Notes: a model not told the origin generated them from the sequence alone. DNA of 29,919 nucleotides from Desulfobulbaceae bacterium UBA5611 (GCA_002424635.1 DIKT01000076.1:1-29919), one strand, 5' to 3'; positions 1 to 9,330 are shown, counted from the stretch's first letter. Numbers and translations: made by a program.

Positions 1-1473
1 AGCCAGCACATAGCTGCAAAAGGCCACACTAATATAAAAAAGACGCAGCAACGGCGCCTCCTCATCGATCTTTTCCTGGTCCCCGACCAAGGCGATAAAA
101 TAAATAATACGGATAAAAAGATACAAAATGAGCAGAGCCGGGATTAGTCCTAAATATACATAGCTTGTGGAAGTAAAAAGATCAGGGATACGAGAAGTAA
201 ATAATTCCACATCCCGTAAGGTCCGGCCACCCCCAACTATGGTAGAGGAAACCTGATTGATCTTACTGGCCATGATCCAGGCAACAATCAGACCAATAGA
301 CAGGATTAAAGGAATAACTGCAAGTATTGTATTTCTTGTCAAGAACAGTCCCTGCCCCAGTGTCCGCACTATGGAAAAGAGATGATATTTTAGTAAAATC
401 AGTTTTGCCGTAATAATCAGAGCCAAAAGAACAGTCACAACAATTGTCGTACTGACCGGTCGGTAAACACAGGTCAACCCGGACAGCAGAAGAAGGGAAT
501 AAAGCGGCATTAACGAGCCGGCCTCCACAGCCAGACCTTGACGAAAATTTAAAGGAGATATCCGTTCATAAATAGCCGCCAGGCTCATGGCAAGTAACAC
601 TACAATAAATGGATAAAGGCCGAATACCCACCAGGAAAAAGGGGTAAAAAATGGGTCCTGATCACGACAGACAAAGAGTATCTGGGCATATAATACAGCC
701 GCTAGACCGGAACCCCAGATAATTAAGAATGAGCGGGATAAAGACCAGGAGTTTAATGACTTGCCAATTTTTGCAGGAATATTTTTTTCATGGACAGGAA
801 ATTGGGCCACAAGACGAACAGGAATAAACACAGCCAGGAATACACAAAGATAATAAATGAGATGGGGCTCGAGCATGGCCAGACAGATTAAGCCAATACC
901 TGCCAAGAGTCCGTACCGCATTTTTTGCGACCGGATCGCTGTTTCCAGATAATAAAGGACAAAAGGATAGAGAAAAAACAGAAAACCATAGCCGTGTCCT
1001 GAGGCCACGCCATGAATACGGCTGGGGGCAAAGGTAAAGATAATGGCAGCAAAAAGAGCCCCTATCCGGCTGCCGCTATACAGCCGAGCCAGGAGATACA
1101 TAAAGACGCCTGCCAGCACATATGAACTAAGAATCGTGCAATTATAGGCCGCCGCATCCCCCAAAGGACTGAAGAGCATATAGAGGAAGGCCAGCGGAAT
1201 GCTATTGAGCCCGGAACTATCGGGGGCCATCAGCATATTGAATTCATACGGGTTGCTGTCAAAAGGAACCGCGCCGGTAAAATTTTCTTTCACCAACCAG
1301 AACCAGTACAGCAGCTGCAGCATATCCCCCGTTCGATTCCAGCCCAAAGGGCCGCCAAAAGCCGCATAAGGAATGGCGTAATCAAAATATTGTATCAGCG
1401 GATAGGTAGAAATGATCGCCAGGACGAGCATCCCCAAAGCCACCAGACATATCTCTACTGTTTTGCGAGACAT
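1..1473 (-). CDS. polytopic membrane protein, GT-C/YfhO-like (C-terminus beyond window)
   Basis: The frame starts at the ATG at 1473 (MSRKTVEICLVALGML) and stays open to the window edge, giving about 491 residues with no stop. It has an N-terminal membrane helix, then an extracytoplasmic-looking stretch rich in Trp, Tyr, Asn and Asp (FDYAIPYAAFGGPLGWNR), then many hydrophobic segments. This layout resembles lipid-linked-sugar GT-C glycosyltransferases and YfhO-type membrane proteins, which act on the outer face of the inner membrane. No catalytic motif can be assigned safely. The start overlaps the end of the upstream glycosyltransferase gene by 19 nt, so it belongs to the same operon. A role in transferring a side-branch sugar is an inference from context. 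That it is a real membrane protein gene is fairly sure; its function is not. Confidence 0.7.
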   Translation of the reverse strand, partial: MSRKTVEICLVALGMLVLAIISTYPLIQYFDYAIPYAAFGGPLGWNRTGDMLQLLYWFWLVKENFTGAVPFDSNPYEFNMLMAPDSSGLNSIPLAFLYMLFSPLGDAAAYNCTILSSYVLAGVFMYLLARLYSGSRIGALFAAIIFTFAPSRIHGVASGHGYGFLFFLYPFVLYYLETAIRSQKMRYGLLAGIGLICLAMLEPHLIYYLCVFLAVFIPVRLVAQFPVHEKNIPAKIGKSLNSWSLSRSFLIIWGSGLAAVLYAQILFVCRDQDPFFTPFSWWVFGLYPFIVVLLAMSLAAIYERISPLNFRQGLAVEAGSLMPLYSLLLLSGLTCVYRPVSTTIVVTVLLALIITAKLILLKYHLFSIVRTLGQGLFLTRNTILAVIPLILSIGLIVAWIMASKINQVSSTIVGGGRTLRDVELFTSRIPDLFTSTSYVYLGLIPALLILYLFIRIIYFIALVGDQEKIDEEAPLLRLFYISVAFCSYVLA

Positions 1474-3791
1474 TCCATCCCTCGAATAAATTGTTCCAAT
1501 GTCACTTGAATCGACTCCGGCAAAAATACCTGTCTGCGGCGTTGCTGGCCGGAGAGTATTTTACTGCGCACTTCAGGGTCATGCATAAGTAGTCTGGCGA
1601 CGGCAGCCAGTTGGTTGCGATCCTGTTTGTCGGTGAACAGCAGGCCGCCTTCCCCCAGTGTTTCCGGCACAGCAGAGCTCTTATAGGCCAACACCGGGAT
1701 ATCAAACCACATGGCTTCAATAAGAGGCACCCCAAAGCCCTCATGCTCACTCATGGACCAGAACAGATGGGCGCTTCGATAACAGGAATGAAGAATGCTG
1801 TCAGTAACCTTGCCGGTAAAAAGCACGTCACCTTCCAGCCCTCGGTCCCGGATCTGCTCTTTTAATGATTTATAATAGTTTTCCTCTTCCATAAAGCCGC
1901 CCACCAGGATCAGCCGGCAGTTACCATACAGGCCAAGATAAGCAGCAAAGGCGTCAATCAGATCATGCTGACATTTATTGGCCGCCAGGCGGCCGACAAA
2001 CAGGATATTGTCTTTACCGTCACGCAATCTCATCAGCATATTGGGTTCAGCCGGCAGATTCCATTTTTCCGGGGCAATACAGATCGGCACTACGGAGGGG
2101 GACAAAAAACCACTTTTTTCCAGATCATGACTGTTAAATCGGGAAACTCCGGCATTGACCGGAAAATGAGGGGCCAGTCTGCTTAAGTCCTGCAGTCCCT
2201 GTTCCAATTTTTCCTTCAGCTCCGGGTCCGCATCACGGGCAAACTCTGGGGGTGTTATATTATGATAGATAAGTCCTTTAGGCCCCGGATGATTAATGAC
2301 AAAATCAGTAAGGCCAGCCCCGATGGAATGATGATAGATCAGCCCGGCATTGGGCTTTATGCCCTTACCATTCTTAAATAGCCGGGCCTCATGGGTCATT
2401 GAGGGATCGATCTGTTCGGTAAAAATCTCTGATTTATAACCCTTATTTTTAAGGAGGTCGCGAATAACCATGGTCTGGTTACTGATCGCATCGCCGTAGG
2501 CGAAACCAGGAGTCAACTGATGGATCGTCCGCAGAGCTGTCCGGGGTACTTCTGCCGGTGAGATGGTCAAGGCTTTCAGGCCCAGTATGGTCTCATAACG
2601 ATCAATGACCGCATTCCATTCGGCATACTGGAGGGCATACTCCCGGCCTTTCCGGCCCAACGCCGCTAAGTCATCCTCTGGCATGGTATTGAACTGATGG
2701 AAGAGCTGGGCCCAATCGTCACAGCTCGTGGCCAGCAAGCCACCACCGGCCGCCTCAACTGCCATGGCCGTGGCCAGACATTCACCATGGGCAGCCACCG
2801 GTCTATTGTAGAACCAGGCCTCCATGATGACCCGCGAATAACTTTCATTCCGGCTGGGCTGAAACAGGGCCGTACAGCCGGCCAGAAGCGCCTCTTTATC
2901 CTGCTCGGATACCAGGCCCAGATCAGATACGCCCGCTACCCGGACGCCGAATTGTTCGCCACCGGGGCCGGCGATAATCAGCTTGAGGGTGCTCTCCGGG
3001 TGACTGGTACGATATTGCTGATAGGCCTCAACCAGCAGAACGGTATTTTTGGTTTTATCGCGCCGACCGAGACACAACACATATTTTTCTTGATCAAGAT
3101 CGAAGCCGGCTACTCGCTGCGGCAGGTCCTGCTGTTGGCGATCAAAACTTTCCACCCCGACGCCGACCACCTCACCTTTTCTGATAATACCAGGTCCGAA
3201 TAAATTTTGGGCCAGACGCTCTTCACCAAGCGAGTTGTAAAGAAGGCCATGACAACTGCGCATAATAGTTTCAACTTGCGGCAGATAGGCATAGACCTCA
3301 TCATGCAGGCAAGGCTGCAGCCAGGATTTGTCAGCAACGTGAGGCAGGCCATTGAGGATGACCCCATACAGATAGGGCAGAAAAACAAAAGCGTGATATT
3401 TGTTTTTCTTACGCTTCAGATAGCGCTCCAGGGCGAGCGAATTGATATTTTCAGTCACAAAGAGTTCGTCTGTGCCAAAAGTAAAGGGATTGATCCCTGC
3501 CTGTAATTGCTGGGGAGGAATGGCCAGGGCAAAGGTATTGGCATGATTAAACCGGCCGTCATGGCGTTTATCAACCTTGAATCTACGGACGGTCAGGCCA
3601 TCCACCATCTCGACACCGGCAGGCAGATGATTGGTGGACCAATTCTCGAGAAAGGAAGAGCAGCAGGTAGTGAGGACTTCAATCTTGTATCCTCTTTTGG
3701 CCAGCCGATTGGCGACCTGCCAGGCAAGCTGTTCGGCCCCGCCTTTCAGATGCGCCCCAAACCAGGGCATGACAAAGGCAACAGTGTTCAT
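1455..3791 (-). CDS. tandem two-domain family 4 glycosyltransferase
   Basis: This 778-residue protein contains two complete GT-B (GT4-type) glycosyltransferase modules in one chain. The first spans about residues 1-410, opening with MPWFGAHLKGGAEQLA and carrying the E-x7-E motif in NESYSRVIMEA. The second spans about 420-775, opening near LTPGFAYGDAISNQ and carrying EGFGVPLIEA. GT4 enzymes are usually 350-400 residues, so this is a natural fusion. It is expected to add two sugars in sequence, or one sugar repeatedly, from nucleotide donors on the cytoplasmic side of the membrane. It starts 3 nt after the methyltransferase stop codon and overlaps the next gene, so coexpression with the Wzm/Wzt exporter is likely. 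Donor and linkage cannot be read from the sequence. Confidence 0.9.
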   Translation of the reverse strand: MNTVAFVMPWFGAHLKGGAEQLAWQVANRLAKRGYKIEVLTTCCSSFLENWSTNHLPAGVEMVDGLTVRRFKVDKRHDGRFNHANTFALAIPPQQLQAGINPFTFGTDELFVTENINSLALERYLKRKKNKYHAFVFLPYLYGVILNGLPHVADKSWLQPCLHDEVYAYLPQVETIMRSCHGLLYNSLGEERLAQNLFGPGIIRKGEVVGVGVESFDRQQQDLPQRVAGFDLDQEKYVLCLGRRDKTKNTVLLVEAYQQYRTSHPESTLKLIIAGPGGEQFGVRVAGVSDLGLVSEQDKEALLAGCTALFQPSRNESYSRVIMEAWFYNRPVAAHGECLATAMAVEAAGGGLLATSCDDWAQLFHQFNTMPEDDLAALGRKGREYALQYAEWNAVIDRYETILGLKALTISPAEVPRTALRTIHQLTPGFAYGDAISNQTMVIRDLLKNKGYKSEIFTEQIDPSMTHEARLFKNGKGIKPNAGLIYHHSIGAGLTDFVINHPGPKGLIYHNITPPEFARDADPELKEKLEQGLQDLSRLAPHFPVNAGVSRFNSHDLEKSGFLSPSVVPICIAPEKWNLPAEPNMLMRLRDGKDNILFVGRLAANKCQHDLIDAFAAYLGLYGNCRLILVGGFMEEENYYKSLKEQIRDRGLEGDVLFTGKVTDSILHSCYRSAHLFWSMSEHEGFGVPLIEAMWFDIPVLAYKSSAVPETLGEGGLLFTDKQDRNQLAAVARLLMHDPEVRSKILSGQQRRRQVFLPESIQVTLEQFIRGMECLAKQ

Positions 3792-3794
3792 GCC

Positions 3795-5033
3795 TTATGC
3801 CTTATATCCGACAACTGTATAATCCCGGGCACAGGACAGGACCTCATTCAACTTGGCCGCCAGTTGTGGCGCCTCGTGCTCGGGCAGACGTTGCTCCTGT
3901 TCATGGGGATGCAGGAAAAGCAGCTCAACCTTACAAAAGCCCCGGTATTCCATCAGAAAGTGGTGGGTTTCCGGATAAAGAGGCCGAATATGAGTCGGAT
4001 CGGCCCAGAAATTACAGGCCCCGACCAGTAAATTTCGGGGATTAGGTGTTTCAAACAGAGCCACCCCACCTGATTTTAAGACTCGGACACTCTCATCAAA
4101 AAGGGCAACGCGATCATCAAAATCAAGATGTTCGATCAGATGAAAGGCGGTGATGGCCCCCAGACTATTGTCCGGCAGAGACCGCAGATAACTGAGGGCA
4201 TTATTTTCTATAACCTCAAAGCCTTTGTCACGACACTGCTGCACCAGGACCTGATTTAAATCCAGGCCTCTGGCCAGTAATTTTTCATCCGCCATGATTT
4301 CCAGCCATTCGCCCCGCCCACAGCCGATATCGAGAATTTCACGTCCTGGAGTGCCTGCTCCGGCCGCCCGCATCCGCGGGACATATTCGAGCAATCTTTC
4401 CCGGATTTCTTCCCGGCTCCCTCGAAATTGATTTTCAAAGGCCAGATAGAGGGGATCCAGGATATCAGGTCCAGTCAGCTGCAGGGCCAGCTTTTCCTGA
4501 TTACCAGCGGCGGCATTTACCTGCTTACGCAGTTCTTCCAGCAGTATGGCCACCCGCCGTTCCTGGGTAATAAGTCCGGTTTTCAAATATTCGATGACCA
4601 CTGCTTTCTTTTCCAGCTTTTCATCGACCAATCTAATCTGTCTCTCAAGATGAGCCGTATTGCGATTCATATCCCGGATGCCATCCAGGATGACACGGAA
4701 GCTATGCAGGATAGCACTATTGAAATTTCTCTGGGGAATGGTGATGACCCGGCCGAGGAAAACAGTTATTTTACCGAGAAATCTGGCCATTTTCCGCATC
4801 AGGCCATGGTAATGGAGCATGGAGGTAACCTCCGCCCCGGCATTGACATTCTGCTCGGCTACTTGCAATGTCGTGGCCAGCTGGCTCCAGGCGTAAGGAT
4901 CATTAATCGCCAGGTCCTCAGGCATAACCCGGTTCCGCCCCTCGGCCATATTTTTTTGTTGCAGTTTTAATTCTAAGCCTACTTTTTCCAGCAACTGGAC
5001 CAAATCAATTTCTGGATTTTTAGTTTCTAACAT
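3795..5033 (-). CDS. SAM-dependent methyltransferase with N-terminal coiled coil
   Basis: The C-terminal half (about residues 195-412) is a class I S-adenosylmethionine methyltransferase. Motif I is EILDIGCGRGEW at about 232-243, followed by a GLDLN acidic segment and AITAFHLIEHL. The N-terminal half has no known enzyme motif, and residues about 118-172 have heptad-like charged and hydrophobic spacing typical of a coiled coil. A segment just before the domain (FENQFRGSREEIRERL) is common in polysaccharide-locus methyltransferases. The start has a good ribosome site (AGAGGA, 8-9 nt upstream). It lies 72 bp after wzt. In known ABC-exported O-antigens a methyltransferase fused to a coiled coil (WbdD) caps the chain, and the Wzt C-terminal domain reads the cap. 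A similar job here is inference, and no kinase domain is present. Confidence 0.88.
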   Translation of the reverse strand: MLETKNPEIDLVQLLEKVGLELKLQQKNMAEGRNRVMPEDLAINDPYAWSQLATTLQVAEQNVNAGAEVTSMLHYHGLMRKMARFLGKITVFLGRVITIPQRNFNSAILHSFRVILDGIRDMNRNTAHLERQIRLVDEKLEKKAVVIEYLKTGLITQERRVAILLEELRKQVNAAAGNQEKLALQLTGPDILDPLYLAFENQFRGSREEIRERLLEYVPRMRAAGAGTPGREILDIGCGRGEWLEIMADEKLLARGLDLNQVLVQQCRDKGFEVIENNALSYLRSLPDNSLGAITAFHLIEHLDFDDRVALFDESVRVLKSGGVALFETPNPRNLLVGACNFWADPTHIRPLYPETHHFLMEYRGFCKVELLFLHPHEQEQRLPEHEAPQLAAKLNEVLSCARDYTVVGYKA

Positions 5034-5105
5034 GAAGCGATCCTCTTAAACATTATGGAAATATCTGCTGATCTCATCCGTATTTTCAAAAAATATTGGA
5101 AATTT

Positions 5106-6377
5106 TTAAACTGCACAGGTCGTATTTAAAACCTGCAGATTGTTCTGACATGTTCTGCTTACCTCAACCGTAACCGGCAAGGCCACCACCCCGACAAAAG
5201 AGGGTTCTTCGCCAGCTATAACCTGCAGGACCAGACATTGGTCCCACCAGTCACAATTTCCTTCCAGATGAGACTCACCCGCATGGACGGCTACACACAC
5301 GGAATAATTACCAACACCGATATTCAAAGGCAGGGTAAAATCCACATCAAGGCTGTCACCAGCCGCGACCTGCAAAGCACCGTGTCCCAGATAGGCTGTA
5401 TTAGTGCCGTAGACATCATTGCCCATGCGATCCCGCAGGAGAATTCCCACTGTGGGCTTTTCCATATCTTCATAAAAATCTACGGTACAACGCAAGAGCA
5501 CTGTCTCGCCCACTATAAAGGCCCGAGCCGAGCGACCATCATTTTTGGTGATATCAACCTGCCTGATGCGGGCAATCCCGGTGCCGGAGCGCGTTTCGAT
5601 ACGGCCGCCAACGCCTTCCACCTGCCGGATCTCTTCATCGTTTTTACTGCGGGCAATGACGGAATTATAATAATCCAGCACCGCATCAGGAGCACCATCT
5701 TTGAGGATAGCTCCACCATCGAGCAAAATAGCCCGATTGCACAACGATTTTACCGCCCCGGGATCATGAGAGACAAAGAGCAGCGTTGTGCCCTGGTCAC
5801 GATACTCACGAATACGGCTGATGCATTTATGCTGAAAATAGGCATCACCTACAGATAACGCCTCATCAATAATTAAAATTTCCGGACGCCTGACCGTGGC
5901 GGCGCTGAAGGCCAACCGCACCTGCATGCCGGTTGAGTAGACCCTGACAGGCTGGTCCATATAATCTCCGAGCTCTGAGAATTCTTGAATCTCTGCCAAT
6001 AGAGCATGGGCCTCTTCGCTGCTATAGCCCATCATCTGACAGGTCATCAGGGCATTGACCCGGCCGGAAAAATCCTGATGAAAGCCCATACCCAGCTCCA
6101 GCAAAGCGGAAACCCGGCCCTGGATCTCGATCTGCCCTTCCGTGGCTATTGAGGTCCCGGTTAATAATTTCAATAATGTTGATTTACCGGCCCCATTGAT
6201 GCCGATTACGCCCAGCGATTCGCCGGCATTCAGTTCAAAATTGAGATTACGCAGAATCCAGGTGGACTTATGGCCTTGATATCTGCCGAAACTGAGCCAT
6301 TCGCCAAGACGGGCCCAGCGATTCGGGTAGCGCTTATACTTCTTGCCCAGATTACTAACAATAATACGACCGCTCAC
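5106..6377 (-). CDS. wzt: polysaccharide ABC transporter ATPase with C-terminal extension (Wzt)
   Basis: This is the ATP-binding subunit of a polysaccharide exporter. Walker A is GINGAGKST (59-67), the signature loop is YSTGMQ (147-152), Walker B is EILIIDEA (166-173), and the switch histidine is H204. The ATPase part ends near residue 245. The remaining 175 residues form a beta-rich extension of the kind found in Wzt proteins that bind the modified chain end, as in E. coli O8/O9a. The start is GTG and overlaps the permease stop codon in a GTGA junction, which shows translational coupling with wzm. It works at the cytoplasmic face of the inner membrane and drives export of a finished lipid-linked chain. 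Carbohydrate recognition by the extension is inferred from the family and from the adjacent methyltransferase. Confidence 0.95.
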   Translation of the reverse strand: MSGRIIVSNLGKKYKRYPNRWARLGEWLSFGRYQGHKSTWILRNLNFELNAGESLGVIGINGAGKSTLLKLLTGTSIATEGQIEIQGRVSALLELGMGFHQDFSGRVNALMTCQMMGYSSEEAHALLAEIQEFSELGDYMDQPVRVYSTGMQVRLAFSAATVRRPEILIIDEALSVGDAYFQHKCISRIREYRDQGTTLLFVSHDPGAVKSLCNRAILLDGGAILKDGAPDAVLDYYNSVIARSKNDEEIRQVEGVGGRIETRSGTGIARIRQVDITKNDGRSARAFIVGETVLLRCTVDFYEDMEKPTVGILLRDRMGNDVYGTNTAYLGHGALQVAAGDSLDVDFTLPLNIGVGNYSVCVAVHAGESHLEGNCDWWDQCLVLQVIAGEEPSFVGVVALPVTVEVSRTCQNNLQVLNTTCAV

Positions 6378-7177
6378 AGCTCATCCACCATCTCATCCGC
6401 CAGTCGATGAAATACAAAAAATCCAGCCACCAGGGCAATGAGGGCTCCCATAAAATGCCATTTGAAATTCATATAATCGGGCCCGATGCCACGCAGGATG
6501 ATATCCTGATAGGCCTGCAAAAAGTAAGTCATCGGATTGAAGGATAAAAGGGCCTGAGCTTTTTCCGGGATCATGGATTGGGTATAAACAATGGGAGTAA
6601 ACCAGAACCAGAATTGGATAATAACGTTCATAAATTGGCCGATATCCCGAAAAAAGACATTCATACTGGCCAGCATGACGCCCACACCCACCACAAACAT
6701 CTGCTGGATGATGAGCAATGGCATATATTCCAGCACCACCCAGCCCGGGAAGCGACCGGTCACTAGTAAAAAAGTAAGAAAAAGGCTGAAGATAATCAGA
6801 AAGTTGATGGACGCTGAACAGAGGGCAATCACCGGAAGGGTAATTCGGGGGAAACTGACTTTTTTCAGTAGCGCCGCCTGTTCAATAAAGATATTGGGAA
6901 AACGGTTGAGGAGTTCCACGAAAAAAAGCCAGGGCAGCAGTCCGGCACAGACAAAAAGTCCATAAGCCATCGAATCATCAATGCCCGGCAATTTGGCCCG
7001 CATCACCTTGGAAAAAATCACCGTATAGATAATAATCAAGGCCAACGGATTAAGCACCGACCAGATGCTGCCCAGCAACGAGCCCATATAGCGGCTGCGA
7101 AATTCTCTGGCCACCATACTGAGCACAAAACCTCGATACTGGTACAGAGCAATAAGCCGGCCTTTGAAATCACCCAT
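6374..7177 (-). CDS. wzm: polysaccharide ABC transporter permease (Wzm)
   Basis: This 267-residue membrane protein has about six hydrophobic helices and family-typical segments: REFRSRYMGSLLGSIWSVLNP near the N-terminus, then PWLFFVELLNRFPNIF and FWFWFTPIVY. These match the ABC-2 type permeases of polysaccharide export (Wzm, KpsM, RfbA). Length is normal. It forms the membrane channel with Wzt, whose gene overlaps it by 4 nt. Together they would move an undecaprenyl-linked glycan made in the cytoplasm to the periplasm. The ribosome site upstream of the ATG is weak. A gap of 49 bp separates it from the dehydratase-like gene upstream. Confidence 0.95.
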   Translation of the reverse strand: MGDFKGRLIALYQYRGFVLSMVAREFRSRYMGSLLGSIWSVLNPLALIIIYTVIFSKVMRAKLPGIDDSMAYGLFVCAGLLPWLFFVELLNRFPNIFIEQAALLKKVSFPRITLPVIALCSASINFLIIFSLFLTFLLVTGRFPGWVVLEYMPLLIIQQMFVVGVGVMLASMNVFFRDIGQFMNVIIQFWFWFTPIVYTQSMIPEKAQALLSFNPMTYFLQAYQDIILRGIGPDYMNFKWHFMGALIALVAGFFVFHRLADEMVDEL

Positions 7178-7226
7178 AAAAATCAGGACAACAACCTGTA
7201 GTAATTTATAAAAATGGCCGCCCGCC

Positions 7227-8201
7227 TCATATGCACTGGGCCATGTCCTGCAGGCACGCTTCGACCATCATCGCCGCTACTTCTTTCATGCCATACCTGG
7301 CCTTCCAGCCCAACTCTCTTGCCGCCTTACCGGGATCGGCCAGGGAGCTCTTGATATCGGTGGGCCGCAGCAGGTCGGGATTGAGTTCCACATGCTCCCG
7401 CCAGTTAAGTCCTAACGAGAAAAACACGGTTTCCACCATCTCTTCCAGACTATAGGTCTGGCCCGTAGCCACGATAAAATCATCGGCCTTATCCTGCTGC
7501 AGCATCAGCCACATGGCCTCGACATACTCCGGTGCCCAGCCCCAATCGCGCATGACCGAGATATTACCCAGTTTCATCTTCTGCTGCAAACCAGCCTTAA
7601 TCTGACAGGCTTCCCGGACTATTTTCTGAGTAACAAAACGCTCCGGCCGCAGAGGTGATTCATGATTAAACAGCAGCCCGGAACAGGCAAACAGACCATA
7701 GGCCTCCCGATAATTGGCTACCTGCCAGAAGGCTGCGGCCTTGGCTACCGCATAAGGACTGCGGGGTCGAAACGGGGTGCCTTCATCGGCCCGTTCGCCA
7801 TCGGTATTGCCGAAACACTCGCTGGAGCAGGCGTTATAAAAACGCACAGGCATATCCTGGATGCGTATTGCCTCCAACAGGTTCAAGGTGCCGATCCCGA
7901 TACTCTCAAAGGTCTCCACCGGTTGACTGAATGACAGACCGACAGAACTCTGGCCGGCCAGATTGTAGATCTCATCCGGCTCCACCTTTTTCAAGACCTG
8001 CAGCACACTGCGAAAATCATTGGCCGAGACGGATTCAGTCTGGATCTCGTCCTTGATGCCCAGACACTTAAGATTGGCAAAGGAAGACATCTGGGCATCA
8101 CGCGATGACCCGATTACCCGATATCCTTTTTGTAAAAGCAGTCGGGATAAATAGGCGCCATCTTGACCGGAGACTCCTAAGATCAGAGCTGTTTTACTCA
8201 T
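7227..8201 (-). CDS. GDP-mannose 4,6-dehydratase-like SDR paralogue (short form)
   Basis: This extended short-chain dehydrogenase of 324 residues has the cofactor motif GVSGQDG (9-15) and YxxxK (Y150, K154). The active-site segment NACSSECFG keeps the Ser and Glu (S127, E128) expected of a dehydratase. It is a paralogue of the gmd gene just upstream (shared GQDGAYL, PRSPYAVAK and LLFNHESP segments) but about 54 residues shorter. By family it acts on a GDP-hexose. It could be a second 4,6-dehydratase, or a reductase or epimerase acting on the 4-keto intermediate, for example towards GDP-rhamnose or 6-deoxytalose. The retained Glu argues for dehydratase chemistry; the pairing with gmd argues for a second step. 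Its start overlaps gmd by 8 nt. Confidence 0.85.
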   Translation of the reverse strand: MSKTALILGVSGQDGAYLSRLLLQKGYRVIGSSRDAQMSSFANLKCLGIKDEIQTESVSANDFRSVLQVLKKVEPDEIYNLAGQSSVGLSFSQPVETFESIGIGTLNLLEAIRIQDMPVRFYNACSSECFGNTDGERADEGTPFRPRSPYAVAKAAAFWQVANYREAYGLFACSGLLFNHESPLRPERFVTQKIVREACQIKAGLQQKMKLGNISVMRDWGWAPEYVEAMWLMLQQDKADDFIVATGQTYSLEEMVETVFFSLGLNWREHVELNPDLLRPTDIKSSLADPGKAARELGWKARYGMKEVAAMMVEACLQDMAQCI

Positions 8202-9330
8202 AATAAGAATTTATGCGGAAGCCTTGATTGCGGCAAAGTTCATCCCGGCGGGCCTCATCCATGTCATGCTGCACCATTTCGACCACCAGGTCCTTAAAAC
8301 TGATCCTGGGGACCCAGCCCAATTTAACTTTGGCCTTGGTGGCATCGCCCAGCAGGGTTTCCACTTCTGTCGGCCGGAAATAACGCGGATCAACCCGCAC
8401 GATGACGTCCCCTGGTTTTACATGCAGGCCGGCATCCACCGTATTTATTGCAGAACGAGTAACCTGATCAACAATACCCAACTCCTCCACCCCGCTGCCC
8501 TGCCACTTGACACTGATCCCCAGCTCATTGGCGGCCGCATTCACAAAATCACGGACTGAGTACTGCTTGCCGGTGGCAATGACGAAATCTTCCGCCACTT
8601 GCTGCTGGAGCATCAACCATTGCATTTCGACGTAGTCTTTGGCATGCCCCCAGTCCCGTTTGGCGTCAAGATTGCCCAGATGGATACATTTTTTCTGCCC
8701 CAGCACGATCCGGCTTAAGGCCCGGGTAATCTTTCTGGTCACAAAGGTCTCCCCCCGCACCGGCGATTCATGATTGAAAAGGATGCCATTACAGGCATAC
8801 ATCCCGTAAGCCTCACGGTAATTGACCGTAATCCAATAGGCATACAGCTTCGCCACGGCATAAGGTGAGCGGGGATAAAAAGGGGTAGTCTCAGTCTGCG
8901 GGGTTTCCTGCACTTTGCCGAATAACTCCGAGGTCGAGGCCTGATAATACTTTGTTTTGTCAATAAGACCGATGGTCCGGATCGCCTCCAGTATTCTTAA
9001 CGCGCCGAGGGCATCAGAATTAGCCGTATACTCGGGTTCCTCAAAAGAGACTGCGACATGAGACTGCGCCGCCAGATTATAGACCTCATCAGGCTGCACC
9101 TTTTGCAGGATATGGATCAAACTGCTCGAATCCGTCATATCTCCATGGTGCAAAACAAAGCGCCGCTGTTCTTCATGCGGCCCCTGATACAGGTGATCGA
9201 TACGATCGGTGTTGAAAAGAGAAGTACGACGTTTAATGCCGTGCACTTCGTAGCCTTTATTCAATAAAAATTCGGCAAGATAGGCACCATCCTGACCGGT
9301 CACACCGGTGATAAGAGCTTTTTTCGTCAT
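8194..9330 (-). CDS. gmd: GDP-mannose 4,6-dehydratase
   Basis: This enzyme converts GDP-D-mannose to GDP-4-keto-6-deoxy-D-mannose, the common precursor of GDP-L-fucose and related deoxyhexoses. The 378 residues include GVTGQDG (9-15), the catalytic T133 and E135 in QASTSELFG, and Y157/K161 in SPYAVAK. These line up closely with characterised Gmd enzymes, and the length is usual. The start has a good ribosome site (AAGGATG). A sigma70-like promoter lies about 65-95 bp upstream, so gmd may begin a transcription unit running through wzm/wzt. The product would feed GDP-L-fucose synthase encoded just upstream and the short paralogue encoded just downstream. Confidence 0.97.
   Translation of the reverse strand: MTKKALITGVTGQDGAYLAEFLLNKGYEVHGIKRRTSLFNTDRIDHLYQGPHEEQRRFVLHHGDMTDSSSLIHILQKVQPDEVYNLAAQSHVAVSFEEPEYTANSDALGALRILEAIRTIGLIDKTKYYQASTSELFGKVQETPQTETTPFYPRSPYAVAKLYAYWITVNYREAYGMYACNGILFNHESPVRGETFVTRKITRALSRIVLGQKKCIHLGNLDAKRDWGHAKDYVEMQWLMLQQQVAEDFVIATGKQYSVRDFVNAAANELGISVKWQGSGVEELGIVDQVTRSAINTVDAGLHVKPGDVIVRVDPRYFRPTEVETLLGDATKAKVKLGWVPRISFKDLVVEMVQHDMDEARRDELCRNQGFRINSYYE

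Noticed and set aside
2697..4031. Several plus-strand frames of 100-174 codons
   Set aside because: They lie opposite the double GT4 and methyltransferase genes, and their composition is that of complementary-strand shadows.
3795..5033. Full WbdD-type methyltransferase-kinase
   Set aside because: No kinase motifs are present, and the coiled coil is N-terminal rather than C-terminal. Only a functional analogy is kept.
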